64,000 nt of DNA from Microbispora sp. NBC_01189 (GTDB lineage: Bacteria; Actinomycetota; Actinomycetes; Streptosporangiales; Streptosporangiaceae). Shown here piece by piece: positions 1 to 8,369 of this stretch. The stretch covers positions 1,394,001-1,458,000 of the forward strand of contig NZ_CP108581.1 of NCBI RefSeq assembly GCF_036010665.1, in the 5' to 3' direction. Within the stretch, counting starts at the first letter, position 1, and each line of letters begins with the position of its first letter. Made by a program: the position numbers and the translations under genes. The notes under the pieces were generated by a model. It saw only the letters and a program-made list of their open reading frames with translations, did not search any database and was not told the DNA's origin.

Positions 1-129
1 CCGGTCCCGGAACGTGAGCGCACGCAGGCCCGCACCCACCTCGGTGACGACCGCCCGGTAGCCGTGCGCGGCGATGACGTGCTGCGTACCGGTCGGGGGA
101 ACGGGCCGGCGGACCTCCGGTTCTGTCAT
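1..129 (-). CDS. Aldose 1-epimerase family protein, N-terminal part
   Basis: Only the first 43 codons lie in the window; the gene runs off the left edge. The ATG at 127-129 opens a frame whose residues 17-42 (HVIAAHGYRAVVTEVGAGLR and on) match the first beta strands of galactose mutarotase-like proteins, which interconvert the anomers of aldoses in the cytoplasm. The catalytic His and Glu are outside the window, so the family call rests on the N-terminus alone. Confidence 0.6.
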   Translation of the reverse strand, partial: MTEPEVRRPVPPTGTQHVIAAHGYRAVVTEVGAGLRALTFRDR

Positions 130-224
130 GAACCCGATCTTCCCACCCGTTTTCCCGATAATCCGCCCTTCCCGCACTGCCCGCACCCGCGCTGCCCACC
201 CACCCTGGCCCCCACCTCGCCCGG

Positions 225-272
225 CACGGCGGCACGGCGGCACGGCGTCACGGCGTCACGGCGTCACGGCTG
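225..272. repeat. 8-bp tandem repeat, six copies
   Basis: Six consecutive 8-bp units (cacggcgg twice, cacggcgt three times, cacggctg once) fill the spacer and end exactly against the stop codon of the neighbouring minus-strand small gene. No role is visible. It is probably slippage-prone, simple GC-rich sequence. Confidence 0.85.
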
Positions 273-515
273 TCAGGGGGAGGGCAGCGGCTGGCTGCCC
301 GCCAGGCCCTCCTGGACCATGAGTAGCGCGCGCAGTTCCTCCGCGCTCTCCCCGCAGGCGGTCATGATCAGGCCCCGGTCCATCTCGATCCTGGACAGCG
401 ACCGCGTCATGCGGGTCGCGTACCAACGGCCGGCGTCGCTTCTCCAGACCGACCAGCGGCCGGCGTACTCGCTGCTCAGTTGACTGTACGCAGCGTCCTC
501 GGCGGAGAACCGCAC
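273..515 (-). CDS. Small hypothetical protein, 80 aa
   Basis: The 80-residue product is soluble and mildly acidic and begins MRFSAEDAAYSQLSSEYAGR. It has no signal peptide, membrane segment or motif that I recognise. Aromatic residues cluster at 11-32 (Y, W, W, W, Y), which suggests a small folded domain. It stands alone between the epimerase and the divergent P450. Codon use is normal for high-GC DNA, which favours a real gene. No function can be assigned. Confidence 0.55.
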   Translation of the reverse strand: MRFSAEDAAYSQLSSEYAGRWSVWRSDAGRWYATRMTRSLSRIEMDRGLIMTACGESAEELRALLMVQEGLAGSQPLPSP

Positions 516-898
516 TCGTCACCACCTCCAGGCTCGGTGCCGGGAGACAACGATGTGCTCATCCGGACACGATTGGTAGTGAGAGGCCATCTCCCCCATC
601 CGGAGGGCCCGCCACCACTGCCCGGGCGAAGATCTCCCCCGGGCTGCGGTGACTTCACCACCACCTGATCCCTGTTCCTTTCGCCCCATCCGTCCCATGC
701 CACGCCCGGGCACGACGCTGACGTTCCGCGCTGGCGTTCCGCGGCGGCGTTCTGCGGCGAACCCGGAGGAACGGGGCGGTGGCCGGAGGCAAACGTCCGC
801 TCTCCTGTCACACCGGACATGCTTTTACTACCTTGTCAGCCGTGCGGTCAGGGGGGAGATTCAAGTGGTCCACCTCTGTGCCGAAGGGAAGGTCGCCC
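516..898. other. Intergenic region upstream of the P450 gene
   Basis: There are 383 bases without a convincing gene. The only clear signal is the purine-rich ribosome binding site gaagggaagg at about 882-891, just before the P450 ATG. No operator palindrome or riboswitch-like fold was found. Confidence 0.5.
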
Positions 899-2074
899 AT
901 GCCCGAACTGCCACGACTGCCGTTCGATCGGCCAGACATACTGGATATCTCGCCATATTTCGGCGAGCTGCGCACCAGCGCGCCGATCGCCAGGGTCCGG
1001 ACCCACACCGGGGACGAGGCGTGGCTCGTCACCGGCTACGACGAGATCCGGCAGGTCTTCGGCGACGACAGGTTCGGCCGCTCCCACCCCGCTCCCGAGA
1101 CGGCGGCCCGGCTGTCCAACAACGTCCTGCTCGGCGGCCCGACCGGCGACTACGCCACCGAGCGGATCATCCACAAGGAGATGCGGCGCCTGCTGTCCCC
1201 CGCGTTCTCGGCCCGGCGCATGCGCGCCCTGTCGGACGGCGTGCGGGCGCTCGTCGGGAACCTCCTCGACGGGCTCGCCGAGCAGGGTCCGCCGGCCGAC
1301 CTGCACGCGGGGCTGTCGCTTCCGCTCCCCATCCAGGTGATCTGCGAGCTTCTCGGCGTGCCGTACGAGGACCGGGACAGGTTCCGAGCCGTGGCCGAGG
1401 CGATGACCGACCTCACCGATCTCGCCCGCTCCGCCGACGCGCAGATGGAGCTGAACGCCTACACCTTCGAGATCGTGAAGGCCAAGCGAGAGAACCCCGG
1501 CGAGGACGTCTACACCGACCTGGCGAACGCCTCGCTGCCGGAGGAGGAGATCGCCAAGATCGCGGGCGGCCTGCTGTTCGCGGGCCACGAGACCACGGTC
1601 AACCAGATCGACTACGGCGTGCTGCTGTTCCTGCGCAACCCCGCCGAGCTCGACGCGCTGCTGCGGGATCCCTCCCTCCTCGACGCCGCCGTCGAGGAGA
1701 TCATGCGGTTCGGCGCGCCGAGCGAGCACGGGCTGATCCGTTACGCGCACGAGGACGTCGAGGTCGGCGGGGTGCGCATCCGCAAGGGTGAGCTGGTGGC
1801 GCTCGCGATCCACGCGGCCAACCGGGACGAGCGCGTCTACCCCGACCCCGAGAAGTTCGACATCCGCCGGCGCGATCCGCGGCCGCACATCGGCTTCGGC
1901 CACGGCCCGCACCACTGCCTGGGGTCGGGCCTGGCGCGGATCGAGCTCAACGCCGTCTTCGGCGCCCTGTTCGCGCGCTTCCCCGCACTCGCGCTCGCCG
2001 CGCCGTACGAGGAACTGGAGGCGCGGAGCGGCACCCTGACCGGAGGGATCGACACGCTCCCCGTCACCTGGTGA
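899..2074 (+). CDS. Cytochrome P450
   Basis: A 391-residue soluble P450, about the normal length for bacterial class I enzymes. The I-helix oxygen-activation motif AGHETT is at 228-233, the K-helix ExxR is at E267-R270 (EEIMR), and the heme loop FGHGPHHCLG carries the cysteine ligand C340. These enzymes hydroxylate small organic molecules using electrons from a ferredoxin. The ATG at 899 is chosen because a purine-rich ribosome binding site lies 8 bases upstream and the protein then starts like other P450s. No ferredoxin or biosynthetic gene lies beside it, so the substrate cannot be inferred. Confidence 0.93.
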   Translation: MPELPRLPFDRPDILDISPYFGELRTSAPIARVRTHTGDEAWLVTGYDEIRQVFGDDRFGRSHPAPETAARLSNNVLLGGPTGDYATERIIHKEMRRLLSPAFSARRMRALSDGVRALVGNLLDGLAEQGPPADLHAGLSLPLPIQVICELLGVPYEDRDRFRAVAEAMTDLTDLARSADAQMELNAYTFEIVKAKRENPGEDVYTDLANASLPEEEIAKIAGGLLFAGHETTVNQIDYGVLLFLRNPAELDALLRDPSLLDAAVEEIMRFGAPSEHGLIRYAHEDVEVGGVRIRKGELVALAIHAANRDERVYPDPEKFDIRRRDPRPHIGFGHGPHHCLGSGLARIELNAVFGALFARFPALALAAPYEELEARSGTLTGGIDTLPVTW

Positions 2075-2122
2075 GCCGTCGCCTCATGGCCGTCACCCGC
2101 CGACCTGGCACCCGCTGACCCG

Positions 2123-3499
2123 TCACCGGGGCGCGGCGTCGGCCCGCGCCCCGGCCTCCGCGTCGGTCCCGGCATCGGCCCCGGCCCGGGCGCGAGCTTC
2201 GGCTTCGGCTTCGGCTTCGGCGAGACGGCGGTAGACGCGGTCGCGCAGGCGCAGGATCACCGCGGCCAGCGACGCCGCACCCAGCGACCCCGTCAGCACC
2301 GCGACCTTGACCTGGCCGTCCCAGGTGGATCCGGCGCCGAACGCGAGCTCCCCGATGAGCAGCGACACCGTGAACCCGATGCCGGACAGGATCGCCACCC
2401 CCACGATGTCCACCCAGGCCAGTCCGTCGTCGATGTCGGCCCGGGTGAACCGCGCGACGAGCCACGTGGCCGCCGTGATGCCGAGCGGCTTGCCGAGGAC
2501 GAGCCCGGCGACGACGCCGAGAGGCACGCCGTCGGTGAGCAGCCCCGGCAGGCCGCCGGGCCCGCCGAGCGCCACCCCGGCCGACAGGAAGGCGAACAGC
2601 GGCACCGCCACTCCGGCGGAGAGCGGCCGGAACCGGTGCTCGAAGTGCTCGGCCGGGCCCGCGCCCGCCCCGGAGCGCTCCCCGTCGCCGGTGGCCTTCC
2701 CGGTGGCCCGGTGGACGGGGACGGTGAAGGCGAGCAACACTCCGGCCACCGTGGCGTGTACGCCCGACGCGTGCACCAGGGCCCAGGTGACCGCGGCGAG
2801 CGGCGCCAGCAGCCACCACGCGCGCACCCCGCGCCGTACGAGCGCGGCGAACAGCCCCAGCGGGAGCAGCGCCGCGAGCAGCGGGAGCGGCGCCAGGTGC
2901 GAGGTGTAGAACACCGCGATGATCGCGATGGCGAGCAGGTCGTCGACGACCGCGAGGGTGAGGAGGAACGTGCGCAGGGCCGACGGGAGGTTCCTGCCCA
3001 CCACGGCGAGCACCGCCAGCGCGAAGGCGATGTCGGTGGCGGTCGGCACCGCCCAGCCCCGCAGCGCGCCACCCGCGCCGGGGTTGAGCAGCGCGTTCAC
3101 CAGCAGGTACAGCAACGCGGGCACGACCACGCCGCCGACCGCCGCCACGACCGGCACGGCGGCCCGCCGGGGATCGCGCAGGTCGCCCGCGACGAACTCG
3201 CGCTTCAGTTCCAGCCCGGCGACGAAGAAGAAGACCGCGAGGAGCCCGTCGGCGGCCCAGGTCGCGAGGCTGAGGTCGAGGTGCAGCGCCCCGGGTCCCA
3301 CCCGGAGCGACCGCAGCGTCTCGTATCCGGCCGACCAGGGCGAGTTGGCCCACACGAGGGCCGCGAGCGCGGCTACCAGCAGCAGCGCGCCGCCGATGGT
3401 CTCCTGTCGCAGGATGTCGGCGATCCGGCGGGTCTCGGTCCAGGACCCGGGTCCGAGAAGAGGGGTGCGGCGGAGAGGGGTACGGCGGGGCGCGCTCAT
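2123..3499 (-). CDS. nhaA: Na+/H+ antiporter NhaA
   Basis: A 458-residue membrane protein that exchanges sodium for protons to control internal pH and salt. The NhaA hallmarks are clear: [13 protein letters not shown] in an early helix, the [11 protein letters not shown] segment, and the [12 protein letters not shown] segment with the paired ion-binding aspartates. The family is usually 380-440 residues; the extra length is a low-complexity C-terminal tail of alternating Ala, Glu, Asp and Arg after the last helix (about residues 420-458). It converges on the P450 gene. An AT-rich stretch near 3560 (taaaat on the minus strand) may be its -10 box. Confidence 0.93.
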   Translation of the reverse strand: MSAPRRTPLRRTPLLGPGSWTETRRIADILRQETIGGALLLVAALAALVWANSPWSAGYETLRSLRVGPGALHLDLSLATWAADGLLAVFFFVAGLELKREFVAGDLRDPRRAAVPVVAAVGGVVVPALLYLLVNALLNPGAGGALRGWAVPTATDIAFALAVLAVVGRNLPSALRTFLLTLAVVDDLLAIAIIAVFYTSHLAPLPLLAALLPLGLFAALVRRGVRAWWLLAPLAAVTWALVHASGVHATVAGVLLAFTVPVHRATGKATGDGERSGAGAGPAEHFEHRFRPLSAGVAVPLFAFLSAGVALGGPGGLPGLLTDGVPLGVVAGLVLGKPLGITAATWLVARFTRADIDDGLAWVDIVGVAILSGIGFTVSLLIGELAFGAGSTWDGQVKVAVLTGSLGAASLAAVILRLRDRVYRRLAEAEAEAEARARAGADAGTDAEAGARADAAPR

Positions 3500-3615
3500 G
3501 AGGCTCCGTTTCCGGGGTCGGGTCGGCGACAGCCGACCAGACTTCCCGGCACCCCATACGTATTTTAGACAAACCCGGCACCCGTACGGACATCGACCGG
3601 AGCGCGGGACGAGTC

Positions 3616-3646
3616 AGGCCCGGCATCCGTTCCGGATGCCGGGCCT
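3616..3646 (-). terminator. Hairpin terminator after tRNA-Lys
   Basis: Perfect 13-bp stem (3616-3628 with 3634-3646) and a 5-base loop, 12 bases past the 3' end of the tRNA. There is no U-tract, as is usual in actinomycetes. It separates the tRNA from nhaA. Confidence 0.75.
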
Positions 3647-3658
3647 GATCACTTGCTG

Positions 3659-3732
3659 TGCGCCGCCAGGGACTCGAACCCCGGACCCGCTGATTAAGAG
3701 TCAGCTGCTCTAACCAACTGAGCTAGCGGCGC
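3659..3732 (-). tRNA. tRNA-Lys (anticodon CTT)
   Basis: A 74-base cloverleaf: the 7-bp acceptor stem pairs 3726-3732 with 3660-3666, the D-arm contains agctcagttggttagagc, the anticodon loop is ctcttaa with CTT for lysine AAG codons, and the T-loop contains ggttcgagtcc. The discriminator is A at 3659. CCA is not encoded. A terminator follows at once. Confidence 0.96.
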
Positions 3733-3805
3733 CTGCGATGTCCGTAACCTTAGCAGTCCCGCGCAGGTCGCGCACATCGCCGGATGCGGGGATCGCCCGG
3801 GCCGG

Positions 3806-4378
3806 TCAGCCCCGCCAGGCGCCGCTAGAGAAGGGAGCGGGCTCGCCGCGCAGGCCCGGTCCGTCGCCCCACTTCGTGATGACGTACTGGATCGGGATGT
3901 GGCCGGCGCCGCCGGCGACGGTCAGCGTGTTCTCGTTCCAGGTGGTGCCGGTGAGCTCGGCGAAGGTCTTGCCGTCGATGTCCAGCATGACGCCGCTCTC
4001 GGAGGGGATGCCCGGGCCGCGGTCGCCGATGAAGAACTTGGCCTTCCGGCCCTGGTACATGATGTAGCCCTCGGTGCCGAGCGGCCAGCTCGGGCTGGCG
4101 AACAGACCCTTCTGCATCGGCTTGCCGATGGCCGGCATGCCGGTGTCTCCCTGACGGCCCGACGCGTCGTCCCAGAAGTACGAGCCCTTGGTGGCCCCCG
4201 CGTACAGGACCTCCTCGTGCATGGGGACGATGCTGGAAAGGTTGACGGCTTCCCCGACCGGCGGCTCCGCGGGCGCGGGGGCGGCGGCCACGAGGGACGT
4301 GACCAGCACCGCGGCGCCGGCGAGCGTGGCCACGGCGGTGACCCGACGCTTGCCACGCAGGTCGGACAGAGTCTTCAT
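3806..4378 (-). CDS. Secreted RlpA-like double-psi beta-barrel protein
   Basis: A 190-residue exported protein. Residues 1-37 form a signal peptide (MKTLSDLRGKRR, then a hydrophobic Ala/Val core and APAPAEP). The mature part has the RlpA/expansin-like signature: FFIGDRGPGIPSE followed by VMLDIDGKTFAELTG, where the family has DRGP and a later Asp-Leu. Such barrels bind or cut peptidoglycan or cell-wall glycans. The ATG at 4378 gives a proper signal peptide; an in-frame ATG at 4426 would add 16 residues with no clear benefit. It is preceded by a long non-coding leader. The domain call is by motif only. Confidence 0.6.
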   Translation of the reverse strand: MKTLSDLRGKRRVTAVATLAGAAVLVTSLVAAAPAPAEPPVGEAVNLSSIVPMHEEVLYAGATKGSYFWDDASGRQGDTGMPAIGKPMQKGLFASPSWPLGTEGYIMYQGRKAKFFIGDRGPGIPSESGVMLDIDGKTFAELTGTTWNENTLTVAGGAGHIPIQYVITKWGDGPGLRGEPAPFSSGAWRG

Positions 4379-4646
4379 CAAGGCTGGGGATCTTTCGTGA
4401 GACGACAGTGGATGGCCATGCGTCATCAGAGGACCCGCGAGTACGGCGGGTCACGGTGACGGGCCACGTGTCCGGGCGGGACAGATCGACCACCCGGAGG
4501 CGTGTGCGCTGAAGCTATGGCGATCGGCCGGAAGGCCGTCGTGAGTCAGTCGTGGGATCCGAAGCGTCCTGGGCCGGAGATCCGGGCGGGGTCGCCCACC
4601 GTGATCTCCTCCCCAAGTCCAATCCAGCCACCGGTCGGCGGCAACA
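4379..4646 (-). promoter_or_regulatory. Long structured 5' leader of the RlpA-like gene
   Basis: If transcription starts near 4646 the mRNA leader is about 268 bases. It holds a nested inverted repeat: ggagatc at 4576-4582 pairs with gatctcc at 4603-4609, with an inner gggcg/cgccc stem. I looked for the conserved strings of the c-di-AMP (ydaO) riboswitch, which often precedes actinobacterial wall-hydrolase genes, and did not find them. Confidence 0.35.
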
Positions 4647-4652
4647 AATAGG

Positions 4653-4681
4653 ACACTACAGGACGAGTCAGGACGTAGCAA
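4653..4681 (-). promoter_or_regulatory. Candidate promoter for the RlpA-like gene
   Basis: On the minus strand a -35 box TTGCTA (4676-4681) and a -10 box TAGTGT (4653-4658) are separated by 17 bases, in a locally AT-rich stretch that stands out from the GC-rich surroundings. Both fit the actinomycete housekeeping consensus moderately well. Confidence 0.4.
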
Positions 4682-5039
4682 AGTAAATAGGGCATACGGC
4701 GCGGAAGATCTACCCGTCCGCTTGTTTAGCCGGGCGGCAACGTCGGCGGCGCCGGGCATTCCACGCGATCCGCCGCAGGCGCTCCTTCATGAAAGTAAAA
4801 CGCCGCGGCCCGCGCCCGGCGAGGCGCGGCCGTCGCGAGGCGGAGGAGAGGACGAGCGCAGCGACCCACGAGTCGGCGGTCAAGAAGGGGCAGGCGACCG
4901 ACCGGCCACACGGCAGGCGGTCGGACGGATACGCAGGTGAGGCGGCCGGCGCGGCAGAGCGGACACGGCAGAGGCGTGCGAGAGGGAGGCATGCGGGGAT
5001 GGGGCGGCCTTCCCCTCGGACAGGCCGGGCCGGAACATG
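4682..5039. other. Gene-poor stretch
   Basis: About 360 bases in which the open frames have no signal peptide, motif or plausible ribosome binding site. I see no gene here. Confidence 0.45.
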
Positions 5040-5075
5040 CCGGAGCCGGGCAGTCCCCCAACTGCCCGGCTCCGG
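5040..5075 (-). terminator. Strong hairpin, probable intrinsic terminator
   Basis: Perfect 14-bp stem (5040-5053 with 5062-5075) with an 8-base loop. It lies more than 200 bases past the osmC stop and 660 bases before the next minus-strand gene, so it may end an unrecognised short transcript. It would also work in the plus direction. Confidence 0.6.
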
Positions 5076-5260
5076 ATCAAAGCGGTTCCGCCAGGAATGC
5101 CCTCCCCAAAGGCACCGGCGGGTCCCCCGCTTTCCGGACGCGGTTCCCCCATCCGCGCCCTTATCGAAAAAGTCTGTCGCCCTCTCCCGAGGACCTGCTT
5201 CAACAGTACAAGCCCGCTTGCCATGAAGTCGTCATACGCAGGTCGGCTTTCGGCCTGCAT

Positions 5261-5284
5261 ACGGGCGGGGCCACGCCCGCCCGT
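5261..5284 (-). terminator. Terminator of the osmC operon
   Basis: A 9-bp perfect stem (acgggcggg at 5261-5269 with cccgcccgt at 5276-5284) starts one base after the osmC stop codon. Confidence 0.7.
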
Positions 5285-5285
5285 G

Positions 5286-5672
5286 TTACCCGCCGAGCAC
5301 CAGCCTGACCTCGGTGCCCCGCTGCAGCGACCGGCTCACCGTGCAGTGCCGTTCGTGGACCCGTCCGGCGACGGCCTCGAAGACCTCTCCCGAGTCCCCC
5401 GGCGGCAGTTCCACGTCGTAGGTCACGGTAACGGACCGCAGCAGGGTCGGGCTCTCCTTTTCCGCCGAGACCTCCACGGCGAGCCGCGCGAGCCGGTGGC
5501 CGCGCTCGGCGGTGAGCGGCTCGACGGTCATGATGTTGCACCCGCCCACGGCCGCCAGCAGCAGCTCCACCGGGCTGAACAGCCCGTCACCGGAGCCCAT
5601 CACGATCTCCGCGCCGCTCTCGTTGCGGGCGACGAAGCCGTCCTCGGTCCGCTCGACGCGTACAGAGCCCAT
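5286..5672 (-). CDS. OsmC family thiol-dependent peroxidase
   Basis: A 128-residue OsmC-like protein. The family reduces organic peroxides with paired cysteines in the cytoplasm. The first cysteine sits in SPVELLLAAVGGCNIMTVEPL (C45) and the second in HERHCTVSRSL (about C109), the expected spacing. The ATG lies only 4 bases after the stop of the histidine kinase gene, so it is the last gene of the response regulator-kinase operon. This links the two-component system to envelope or oxidative stress; that is inference from position. Confidence 0.85.
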   Translation of the reverse strand: MGSVRVERTEDGFVARNESGAEIVMGSGDGLFSPVELLLAAVGGCNIMTVEPLTAERGHRLARLAVEVSAEKESPTLLRSVTVTYDVELPPGDSGEVFEAVAGRVHERHCTVSRSLQRGTEVRLVLGG

Positions 5673-5676
5673 GGCT

Positions 5677-6741
5677 TCAGCCTACTGGCAGAGCCAGCCG
5701 GACGAGCGTGCCTCCGCCGGGAGCGGGACCGGCGGAGACACTGCCGCCGTGGCTGTCCACCACCTGGCCCACGATCGCCAGGCCCAGCCCCGACCCGGGC
5801 AGCGCCCGCGCCGAGGGCGCCCGGTAGAAGCGGTCGAAGACGTGCGGCAGGTCGTCCGCCGAGATGCCGGGGCCGTGGTCGCGGACGATCAGCACGCCGT
5901 CCCGCAGGGACACCTCGACCCGCCCGCCCCCGGGGCTGTACTTCGCCGCGTTGTCGAGCAGGTTGCCGACGGCCCGGGCGAGCCGGTCGGGCACGCCGCG
6001 CACCACAGCGGGCTCGACCGACACCGAGTAGGCGGTCGCGGGCCAGTGCCTGGCCGCCCGGGCGACCTCCCGGGAGACCAGCTCGTCGAAGCGCACCTGT
6101 TCCACGAGTACGGCCGGCTCCTCGTCGCGGGCCAGTTCGACCACGTCCGCGACCAGCGCGGTGAGCTCCTCGAGCCCGCTCATCACGGCCCTGCTCGCCG
6201 CGTCACGGTCCTCCTGCGGCAGGTTGCCCCGGATCAGCAGCTCCACGTTGGTCCGTACGGCGGTGAGCGGCGTGCGCAGCTCGTGGGAGGCATCGGCGAC
6301 CAGGCGTTTCTGCGACTTCGCGGAGCGTTCGAGGGCGTCGAGCATGGCGTTGAAGCTCCGGGCGAGGCTGCTCAGCTCGTCGTCCCCGGACACCTGGATG
6401 CGGGTGGTGAGATCCCTGGTCGTGGCAACCCGTCCCGCGGCGTCCTTGAGCGCGTTCACCGGCCGCAGCGCGGCTCGGGCGGCCAGCCAGCCGAGCGCCC
6501 CCGACAGCACCAGCCCGCCCACCGCCACGGCGACGAAGGGCCAGCCCAGGTCGTCGACGTCCGCGAGGGCGGCCAGCACGCCGCGGGGAGGCGGGTCGCC
6601 ATAGCCCTCGTACGTCCCGTAGTGGTCCCTCGCCCACTCGACCCGGCGGCAGGTGATGAAGTACGCGGCCACGATGACGACGATCACGCTGACCGCGGCG
6701 GCCAGCGCCGAGGCCATCGCGAGCCGCCAGCGGAGCTTCAC
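5677..6741 (-). CDS. Sensor histidine kinase, MprB-like
   Basis: 354 residues. Two membrane helices at about 9-29 and 68-90 flank a short extracytoplasmic loop of about 40 residues. A HAMP-like segment follows at 90-145, the H-box has the phosphorylated H153 (ADASHELRTPL), the N-box is GNLLDNAAKYSP (N260, N264), the G1 box is DHGPG at 288-292 and the G2 box is GSGLGLA at 316-322. All catalytic elements are present. The start overlaps the response regulator stop by 4 bases, so the two are translationally coupled. The signal sensed is unknown; the MprAB family responds to envelope stress. Confidence 0.93.
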   Translation of the reverse strand: MKLRWRLAMASALAAAVSVIVVIVAAYFITCRRVEWARDHYGTYEGYGDPPPRGVLAALADVDDLGWPFVAVAVGGLVLSGALGWLAARAALRPVNALKDAAGRVATTRDLTTRIQVSGDDELSSLARSFNAMLDALERSAKSQKRLVADASHELRTPLTAVRTNVELLIRGNLPQEDRDAASRAVMSGLEELTALVADVVELARDEEPAVLVEQVRFDELVSREVARAARHWPATAYSVSVEPAVVRGVPDRLARAVGNLLDNAAKYSPGGGRVEVSLRDGVLIVRDHGPGISADDLPHVFDRFYRAPSARALPGSGLGLAIVGQVVDSHGGSVSAGPAPGGGTLVRLALPVG

Positions 6742-7451
6742 CGCTCCTCCCCCACCGGCTCCGCTACCCGCTCCCCCACCGGCTCCCTGAGCGCGTACCC
6801 CAGGCCGTGCACGGTGTGGATCAGCCGGGGCTCGCCCCCCGCCTCGGTCTTCCTGCGGAGGTAGCGGATGTAGACCTCCAGGGGGTTGGAGCCGGGCCGA
6901 AAGCCGTAGCCCCAGATGCGTTCGTGGATGACCTGCCGGGTGAGCACCTGGCCGCCGTTGCGGATCAGCAGGTCGAGCAGGGCGTACTCGGTCCTGGTCA
7001 GGTCGATCAGCCGGCGTCCACGCCGGGCCTGCCTGCTGTCCGGCAGCAGGACGAGGCCGGCGAAGCCCGCCTCGGTCGACGGCGCGGCGCGGCGCAGCAG
7101 CGCCCGCACCCGGGCGAACAGCTCCTCCAGCGCGAACGGCTTGACGAGGTAGTCGTCGGCGCCCGCGTCGAGCCCGGCGACCTTGTCGCCGATCCCGTCC
7201 AGCGCGGTCAGCATGAGGACCGGCAGCCGGTTGCCGTCGTCCCGCAGCGCCCGGCAGACCTCGATGCCGTCCATCCCCGGCATCAGGACGTCGAGCACCA
7301 TCAGGTCCGGCGCCGAGCCGCCGATCACGTCGAGGGCGTCGAGACCGTCTCCCGCGGTCGCCACGCCGTACCCCTCGACCCGCAGTGCCCGCGCGATCGC
7401 GTCGCGGACCTCCGGCTCGTCGTCGACCACCAGCACCTGTGTCTTGACCAC
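6738..7451 (-). CDS. OmpR/PhoB-family response regulator, MprA-like
   Basis: 237 residues. The receiver domain (1-120) has the acidic pair DD at 10-11, phospho-acceptor D54 in VLDVLMPG and K104 in YLVKPF. The winged-helix DNA-binding domain (about 135-225) contains LTRTEYALLDLL and HTVHGLGYAL. It starts with GTG and overlaps the kinase gene by 4 bases. A small acidic gene lies 54 bases upstream on the same strand and may share the transcript. Confidence 0.94.
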   Translation of the reverse strand: MVKTQVLVVDDEPEVRDAIARALRVEGYGVATAGDGLDALDVIGGSAPDLMVLDVLMPGMDGIEVCRALRDDGNRLPVLMLTALDGIGDKVAGLDAGADDYLVKPFALEELFARVRALLRRAAPSTEAGFAGLVLLPDSRQARRGRRLIDLTRTEYALLDLLIRNGGQVLTRQVIHERIWGYGFRPGSNPLEVYIRYLRRKTEAGGEPRLIHTVHGLGYALREPVGERVAEPVGEER

Positions 7452-7505
7452 GCCGTCATTGTGACGTGGGGAGATGAGAGGGTGCTGAGCAGGGCCAGCG
7501 GGCGC

Positions 7506-7781
7506 TCAGGCGTCGGGGTGTCTGGACAGGTAGTCGACGTAGACCGGCCGGAGCGCGTCGCCGAGCTCTCCCTCGCCCGCCGCCATGGCATCGCTGAGCA
7601 GCGCCGACACCCTGCTGAGGTCGTTCGCGGTCTCGTCGGTGTTCCCGCTGGCCGCCTCGGCCGCCGGGATGACCTTCAGCAGATCCCACAGGAACCCCAG
7701 GTCACCGTGCCGTACGGCGTAGTGCACGGCCCGGTCGTGCAGTTCCTTCGCGGGCAGCGACTCCAGCTCTTCCACGTCCAT
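7506..7781 (-). CDS. Small acidic hypothetical protein, 91 aa
   Basis: A 91-residue soluble, acidic, mostly alpha-helical protein beginning MDVEELESLPAKELHDRAV. It has an excellent ribosome binding site (ggaggtgag, 5-6 bases before the ATG). I recognise no domain. It lies upstream of the response regulator on the same strand with a 54-base gap, so it may be the first gene of the regulator-kinase-osmC operon. Helical content and lack of cysteines suggest an adaptor rather than an enzyme, which is speculation. Confidence 0.75.
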   Translation of the reverse strand: MDVEELESLPAKELHDRAVHYAVRHGDLGFLWDLLKVIPAAEAASGNTDETANDLSRVSALLSDAMAAGEGELGDALRPVYVDYLSRHPDA

Positions 7782-7968
7782 TCGATCTCACCTCCAGTGG
7801 AGGTTTCCCCGATGTTTGCCGCTTATACCCGGCGCCGGGAGAAAGCCGTGCCGGGGAGCCGCGCCCGCCGCGCCCCGTTTAGGGCGGGGGACCGGGGCGT
7901 ACGGCTCCGGTCGTTCCCCGGACACGGAAATCGCGCACTCTTTGCCGCACCATGGAAGGATCGTGGAC

Positions 7969-8340
7969 GTGAAGGTCATACTCAAGATCGTTGTGGTGGC
8001 CGCGGCCCTGTGGGCGTCCACCAAGCTGGTGGACGGCATCACCGTGAGCACCGGCTCCACCGCCAGGCAGATCGGCACCCTCTTCGCGGTCGCGCTGATC
8101 TTCGGCCTCGTGAACGCCGTCATAAAGCCGGTCATCAAGACCATCGGATGCGCGTTCTACGTGCTCACGCTGGGCCTGTTCGCCCTCGTGGTGAACGCCG
8201 CGCTCCTGCTGCTGACGAGCTGGCTCGCCGAGCAGCTCCACCTTCCCTTCCACGTCAGCGGATTCGTCGCCGCGTTCTGGGGCGCCATCGTCGTGGGCGT
8301 GATCAGCTGGGTCCTCAACATGCTCCTCGGCGACGACTGA
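7969..8340 (+). CDS. Phage-holin-family (4_2) membrane protein
   Basis: 123 residues with four hydrophobic helices and the typical NAVIKPVIKTIGCAFYVLTLGLF core of the holin 4_2 family, which is common in free-living actinobacteria and not evidence of a phage. The GTG at 7969 is chosen because ggaagga lies 8 bases upstream; a GTG at 7963 is too close. It stands alone between the two-component operon and a decayed transporter. Its cellular role is not established. Confidence 0.85.
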   Translation: MKVILKIVVVAAALWASTKLVDGITVSTGSTARQIGTLFAVALIFGLVNAVIKPVIKTIGCAFYVLTLGLFALVVNAALLLLTSWLAEQLHLPFHVSGFVAAFWGAIVVGVISWVLNMLLGDD

Positions 8341-8369
8341 GCGCGCGGCGGCCGTTGCGCGGCGGCGCG

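Noticed and set aside
225..272. CRISPR or iteron-type origin
   Set aside because: Only six 8-bp simple repeats with no spacers and no replication gene nearby.
899..2074. P450 as part of a biosynthetic cluster
   Set aside because: Neighbours are NhaA and a small hypothetical gene; no synthase, ferredoxin or tailoring gene is within reach.
3659..3732. tRNA-Lys as an integration site of a genomic island
   Set aside because: No integrase gene and no repeated 3' tRNA end was found in the surrounding sequence.
4379..4646. c-di-AMP (ydaO) riboswitch before the RlpA-like gene
   Set aside because: The conserved GGUGAA block and the CCCGAACCCGUCAGCU block were not found, although the gene type would fit.
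5076..5200. ydaO-like riboswitch on the minus strand (GGGGGAACC-like block near a terminator)
   Set aside because: The 3' conserved GUCAGCU part is missing and the nearest downstream minus-strand gene is about 660 bases away.
4789..5226. A 145-codon plus-strand frame
   Set aside because: Extremely Arg/Pro-rich product with no motif; it crosses the same terminator hairpin.
4880..5260. A 126-codon minus-strand frame
   Set aside because: It runs through a 14-bp terminator hairpin and has no ribosome binding site or recognisable motif.
7969..8340. Prophage marker because of the holin-family name
   Set aside because: The family is widespread in actinobacterial chromosomes, and no other phage gene is present.
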